Both the position numbers and the translations under genes were made by a program. The notes under the pieces are model-generated. The model was not told where the DNA came from. It worked only from the letters and a program-made list of their open reading frames with translations, and did not search any database. A stretch of DNA of 64,000 bases from Qipengyuania pelagi (GTDB lineage: Bacteria; Pseudomonadota; Alphaproteobacteria; Sphingomonadales; Sphingomonadaceae): the NCBI RefSeq assembly GCF_009827295.1, contig NZ_WTYD01000001.1, positions 496,001-560,000 on the forward strand, given 5' to 3'. Shown in pieces: positions 61,017 through 64,000 of this stretch; positions within the stretch are counted from its first letter, which is position 1; each line of letters begins with the position of its first letter.

Positions 61017-62084
61017 ATGAAGATCGCAGTTCTACCCGGTGACGGGATCGGACCGGAAGTGACGCGCGCGGCGCTGCGGGTGCTTGACGCGCTGGCGCTG
61101 CCCGGTCTCGTGCTGTTCGAAGGCGATGTCGGCGGGATCGCCTATAAGCGCCACGGCCATCCCTTGCCGCAGGAGACGATCGACATGGCGCGCGCCGCCG
61201 ATGCGGTCCTGTTCGGTGCGGTCGGCGATCCGGCCTGTGACGATCTGCCGCGCGAACACCGGCCCGAACAGGCGATTTTGGGCCTGCGGTCCGAACTCGG
61301 CCTGTTCGCCAATCTGCGCCCGGCGGCGGGCTGGCCGGGGCTCGAGGACCTGTCGCCCCTGAAGCCGCAGCTCGCGCGCGGGATCGACCTTCTCGTGGTC
61401 CGCGAACTCAATGGCGACGTCTATTTCGGCGCCAAGGGCGAGCGCGACAGCGATGGCGGGCGCGAGGGGTGGGATTCGATGGCCTATAACGAGGCCGAGG
61501 TGCGTCGCATCGCCCATGCCGGCTTTCGCGCCGCGCAATCGCGCCGCAAGCGCCTGACCAGCGTCGACAAGGCCAACGTCCTCGAAACCAGCCGCATCTG
61601 GCGCGAAACCGTGATTGCGGTCGCGGCCGACTATCCCGATGTCGAACTCGACCACATGTATGTCGACAATGCCGCGATGCAGCTGGTCAAGAGCCCCGGC
61701 CAGTTCGACGTGATCCTGACCGGAAACCTGTTCGGCGATATCCTGTCCGATCAGGCGAGCGCCTGTGTCGGCTCGATCGGCCTCTTGCCCAGCGCCTCGC
61801 TCGGCGAGCGCAAAACCGAATACGGCACGTTCGGCCTCTACGAGCCGATCCATGGCAGCGCGCCGGACATTGCCGGGCAGGGCAAGGCCAACCCGCTCGC
61901 CGCGATCCTCAGCCTCGCCATGCTGCTGCGCCACTCGCTGGGGCGCGAGGCGGATGCGGGCCGGGTGGAGCGCGCGGTGGCGCAGGTTCTTGCCGATGGC
62001 GTGCACGGCGCGGATCTCGGCGGCAGTGCCTCGACCGAAACGATCGCCGAGGCCGTTCTTAAAGCGTTGGAAACCATATCTTGA
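61017..62084 (+). CDS. leuB: 3-isopropylmalate dehydrogenase
   Basis: A 355-residue NAD-dependent decarboxylating dehydrogenase of leucine synthesis. N-terminal [18 protein letters not shown], substrate-site [14 protein letters not shown], metal-site [18 protein letters not shown] and NAD-site [15 protein letters not shown] are diagnostic. The ATG at 61017 ([10 protein letters not shown]) with GGAGGACGGA upstream decides the start. leuA, leuC and leuD are not in the window. It is followed by a GT2 gene after 25 bases. Confidence 0.95.
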   Translation: MKIAVLPGDGIGPEVTRAALRVLDALALPGLVLFEGDVGGIAYKRHGHPLPQETIDMARAADAVLFGAVGDPACDDLPREHRPEQAILGLRSELGLFANLRPAAGWPGLEDLSPLKPQLARGIDLLVVRELNGDVYFGAKGERDSDGGREGWDSMAYNEAEVRRIAHAGFRAAQSRRKRLTSVDKANVLETSRIWRETVIAVAADYPDVELDHMYVDNAAMQLVKSPGQFDVILTGNLFGDILSDQASACVGSIGLLPSASLGERKTEYGTFGLYEPIHGSAPDIAGQGKANPLAAILSLAMLLRHSLGREADAGRVERAVAQVLADGVHGADLGGSASTETIAEAVLKALETIS

Positions 62085-62109
62085 GAATTTGTCCCTACGC
62101 CGACATGGC

Positions 62110-63255
62110 ATGGACATGACGCTTTCGACCCTCCCCGAGGATGCTCTTTTGACACCCCATATGGCGGCGCCGCTGGAACTTGCGATCGTGCTGCCGACCT
62201 TCAACGAGCGCGACAATCTCGCCCCCCTGATGGACCGGATCGCAGATGCGCTCGGCCCGGTGGGGTGGGAGGTTCTGGTGGTGGACGACAATTCCGCCGA
62301 TGGCACGTCCGACGAGGCGCGCCGCCTCGCATTATCGGACCCGCGCATCCGCGTGATCGAGCGGATCGGCAGGCGCGGCCTGTCGAGCGCGGCGATCGAA
62401 GGCTTCTGCGCCACCGCCGCGCCTTATGCCGCGGTGATGGACGCCGATCACCAGCACGATCCCAAACTGCTCGTGCCGATGCTGGCTTCGGTCAAGGCGG
62501 GCGAGGCGGACGTCGCCGTGGCCAGCCGCTTTGCCGATGGCGCCAGCATGGCCGAATGGAATCGCCCGGATCGCGAAAAGCTGTCGGGCATGGCCAACAC
62601 GCTCGCGCGCAAACTGACCGGCGTCGACCTGTCCGACCCGATGAGCGGCTATTTCCTGCTGCCGACGGCAACCGCCCGCGAACTCGCGCCGAAACTGTCG
62701 GCGATCGGCTTCAAGATCTTGCTCGACCTGCTCGCCACCAGCGAGAAACCCCTGCGCGTCAAGGATTTCCCGATGAATTTCTCCGCCCGCCGCTCCGGCG
62801 AAAGCAAATTGGACCGCGCCATCGCCTTCGACTTCCTCGCCGGGCTTTACGACAAGAGCTTCGGGCGCGTCATTCCCACGCGCTTCGCCCTGTTCGGCAC
62901 GGTGGGCCTGATCGGCGTGGTCGTCCACATGGCGCTGCTCTACCTGTTCCTCGCTGCGGGCACGCAATTCAGCATCGGCCAGGCGGTGGCGACTTTCGGG
63001 GCGATGACGTTCAATTTCTGGCTGAACAATTTCCTCACCTATCGCGACCGGCGCCTGACCGAATCGAAGGCGGTTTTCTGGGGCTGGGTCAGCTTCATCG
63101 CCGCCTGTTCGATCGGCGCCTTCGCCAATGTCGCGGTGGCGACGACGCTGCACGATCGCGGCCTTCACGAGGTCCTGGCCGCACTGGTCGGGATCGGGAT
63201 CGGGTCGGTGTGGAATTATGCCCTGTCCAGCCGCTTCGTCTGGGGCCGGTTCTGA
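62110..63255 (+). CDS. Polyprenyl-phosphate glycosyltransferase (GT2) fused to a GtrA domain
   Basis: A 381-residue fusion. The N-terminal GT2 domain of the dolichyl-phosphate mannose synthase type has LAIVLPTFNERDNL, VVDDNSADGTSDEA, DADHQHDPKLL and SGYFLLP. A C-terminal GtrA-like membrane domain (about residues 255-381, four helices, FGTVGLIGVVVHMALLYLF, FWLNNFLTYRDRRL, SVWNYALSSRFVW) may flip or anchor the product. It probably makes a polyprenyl-phosphate sugar. The start at 62110, or Met codons at 62116 or 62161, are all possible. It converges on a PMT-type gene, a likely user of the lipid-linked sugar. Confidence 0.85.
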   Translation: MDMTLSTLPEDALLTPHMAAPLELAIVLPTFNERDNLAPLMDRIADALGPVGWEVLVVDDNSADGTSDEARRLALSDPRIRVIERIGRRGLSSAAIEGFCATAAPYAAVMDADHQHDPKLLVPMLASVKAGEADVAVASRFADGASMAEWNRPDREKLSGMANTLARKLTGVDLSDPMSGYFLLPTATARELAPKLSAIGFKILLDLLATSEKPLRVKDFPMNFSARRSGESKLDRAIAFDFLAGLYDKSFGRVIPTRFALFGTVGLIGVVVHMALLYLFLAAGTQFSIGQAVATFGAMTFNFWLNNFLTYRDRRLTESKAVFWGWVSFIAACSIGAFANVAVATTLHDRGLHEVLAALVGIGIGSVWNYALSSRFVWGRF

Positions 63256-63259
63256 CGCT

Positions 63260-64000
63260 TTACTGCCAGCCCTTCAGCCAGACATAGTCGAGAAACGCCA
63301 TCTTCCCCTCGAGCGGGGCGGCGGACAGGATCGGGTAGAACCAAGCGAACAGGGCCGCGCTGATCGCGAGCGGCGCCAGCGCCAGCCAGCGCTTCCCGCT
63401 TGTCCATAACGCGTCGAGCGCCAAGGCGAGCGCGGCGAGCAGAAACATGCTCGGCAGCATGTAGTGATAATAGAACTGGATGGGCTTTGCCGCCACGATC
63501 CAGAAGCCGAGCGTCAGAAGATAAAGCAGCGCGACCGACAGCGCGACCGGATCGCGCCTTCCTGCTCTCCGCCCCACCACGCCGCGCCACAGGCACCAGC
63601 CGAGCGCGGGCAGGCCCAGGAGCATGGTCAAGGGGTTCCCGATCAGCAGGATGCCGCGATAGGCCCCGTCGACCGGCTCGTAGAGATACCAGATCGCGCG
63701 CAGGTTCAGCACCCACTGCCACCACACCGATTGATAGGGGTGGGGCTTCACCACATTTTCCTGCATCGTCAGCATGGTTCGGTGAAGATCGATGATGTCG
63801 CGCGGCGCGCCCGCGCTGCCGATCGCGCCATCGGCGAAGAGATAGGCGGGCAGGTAGGTCGCGGCATAGACCACGAGCGGCACGATCCCGAGCCACAGGG
63901 CGGCCTCGACCAGGGTGATGCCCGGAACCGGCAATCCCCTGCGGCTGAGGAACAGGCGCCGCCGCCCCGCCGCCCAGCGCAATCCGAGGAAGACGAGGCC
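63260..64000 (-). CDS. PMT-type membrane glycosyltransferase, C-terminal part (cut by window edge)
   Basis: About 246 residues are visible and the frame is open to the window edge, so the N-terminus (including the catalytic loop) lies outside. Seen are several membrane helices (TLVEAALWLGIVPLVVYAA, LGLPALGWCLWRGVVG, VALSVALLYLLTLGFWIVAA, LAPLAISAALFAWFY) and the pattern LHRTMLTMQENVVKPHPYQS then VWWQWVLNLRAIWYLYE, plus QFYYHYMLPSMFL, typical of protein-O-mannosyltransferase/ArnT-like enzymes. These transfer a sugar from a polyprenyl phosphate to protein or lipid. The neighbouring GT2-GtrA gene could provide the donor. Confidence 0.82.
   Translation of the reverse strand, partial: GLVFLGLRWAAGRRRLFLSRRGLPVPGITLVEAALWLGIVPLVVYAATYLPAYLFADGAIGSAGAPRDIIDLHRTMLTMQENVVKPHPYQSVWWQWVLNLRAIWYLYEPVDGAYRGILLIGNPLTMLLGLPALGWCLWRGVVGRRAGRRDPVALSVALLYLLTLGFWIVAAKPIQFYYHYMLPSMFLLAALALALDALWTSGKRWLALAPLAISAALFAWFYPILSAAPLEGKMAFLDYVWLKGWQ

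Noticed and set aside
1-64000. tRNA, rRNA, CRISPR array, prophage, integrase or IS transposase
   Set aside because: Looked for cloverleaf-like stretches, regularly spaced direct repeats and transposase/integrase motifs on both strands; none was found. The gaps between genes are mostly under 200 bases and carry only the repeats listed.

Overview
This window is a 64 kb stretch of GC-rich bacterial chromosome. Gene content and order point to an alphaproteobacterium of the order Sphingomonadales, with the Erythrobacteraceae/Sphingomonadaceae as an inference. Supporting signs are the miaB-phoH-ybeY-corC block, the tsaB-rimI-mucR-fur-plsC block, a class II DAHP synthase, ALA synthase (the C4 haem route), gor next to tspO, and short palindromic intergenic repeats of the kind seen in this group. 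I recognise about 69 protein genes. I found no tRNA, rRNA, CRISPR array, phage or classical transposase gene, and no gap between genes longer than about 300 bases. Both ends cut a gene: smc at the left, a membrane glycosyltransferase at the right.

Layout. 1-2.6 kb (minus): dciA, two DsbA-type thiol oxidoreductases and smc, apparently one operon, with mutY divergent from it. 4-7 kb: serine hydrolase, nudC and a DsbA/FrnE-type protein, closed by a strong hairpin. 7-9.3 kb (minus): small hypothetical, DUF1489 protein, mgtE. 9.3-14.8 kb: cyclophilin, miaB, phoH, ybeY, corC, a LysR regulator. 14.8-19.2 kb (minus): plsC, fur, mucR, rimI, tsaB, nitroreductase, NifU-type protein. 19.3-28.9 kb (plus): M16 peptidase, class II DAHP synthase, egtB-egtD (ergothioneine), a membrane-anchored aspartic protease, a tyrosine phosphatase, trxB. 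28.9-30.5 kb (minus): MAPEG protein and a PLP dehydratase. 30.5-35.5 kb: a polyamine cluster (carboxynorspermidine dehydrogenase, nspC, ornithine decarboxylase) interrupted by a GxxExxY gene, then an SRAP gene. 35.5-41 kb (minus): MBL-like protein, nitroreductase, cell-wall hydrolase, a small secreted protein, hemA, murI. 41-47.6 kb (plus): plsY, dprA, a GIY-YIG gene inside repeats, topA, a small helical protein, an MFS exporter. 47.6-50 kb (minus): lepB-rnc-era. 50-56.3 kb (plus): pgi, SGNH-type protein, YqcI/YcgG (GntA-like) protein, DUF1989 protein, CDP-alcohol phosphatidyltransferase, DEAD-box helicase. 56.3-64 kb: mscS (minus), gor, tspO, ubiK, a small hypothetical, recO, leuB, a GT2-GtrA fusion, and a convergent PMT-type glycosyltransferase.

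How it fits together. Most of the window is housekeeping: chromosome maintenance (smc, dciA, topA, dprA, recO, mutY), RNA and translation quality control (miaB, ybeY, rnc, era, tsaB, rimI), envelope synthesis (murI, plsY, plsC, lepB, mscS, SleB-type hydrolase), and thiol/redox balance (trxB, gor, three DsbA-fold proteins, egtBD, NifU). The accessory signal is in small ORFs and intergenic repeats. At least four palindromic repeat families occur. Two of them bracket a small nuclease-like or unknown gene: GxxExxY between 21-bp perfect inverted repeats, and GIY-YIG between copies of a second repeat. Each sits between housekeeping genes, which suggests minimal mobile cassettes. This is my best candidate for something not well described.
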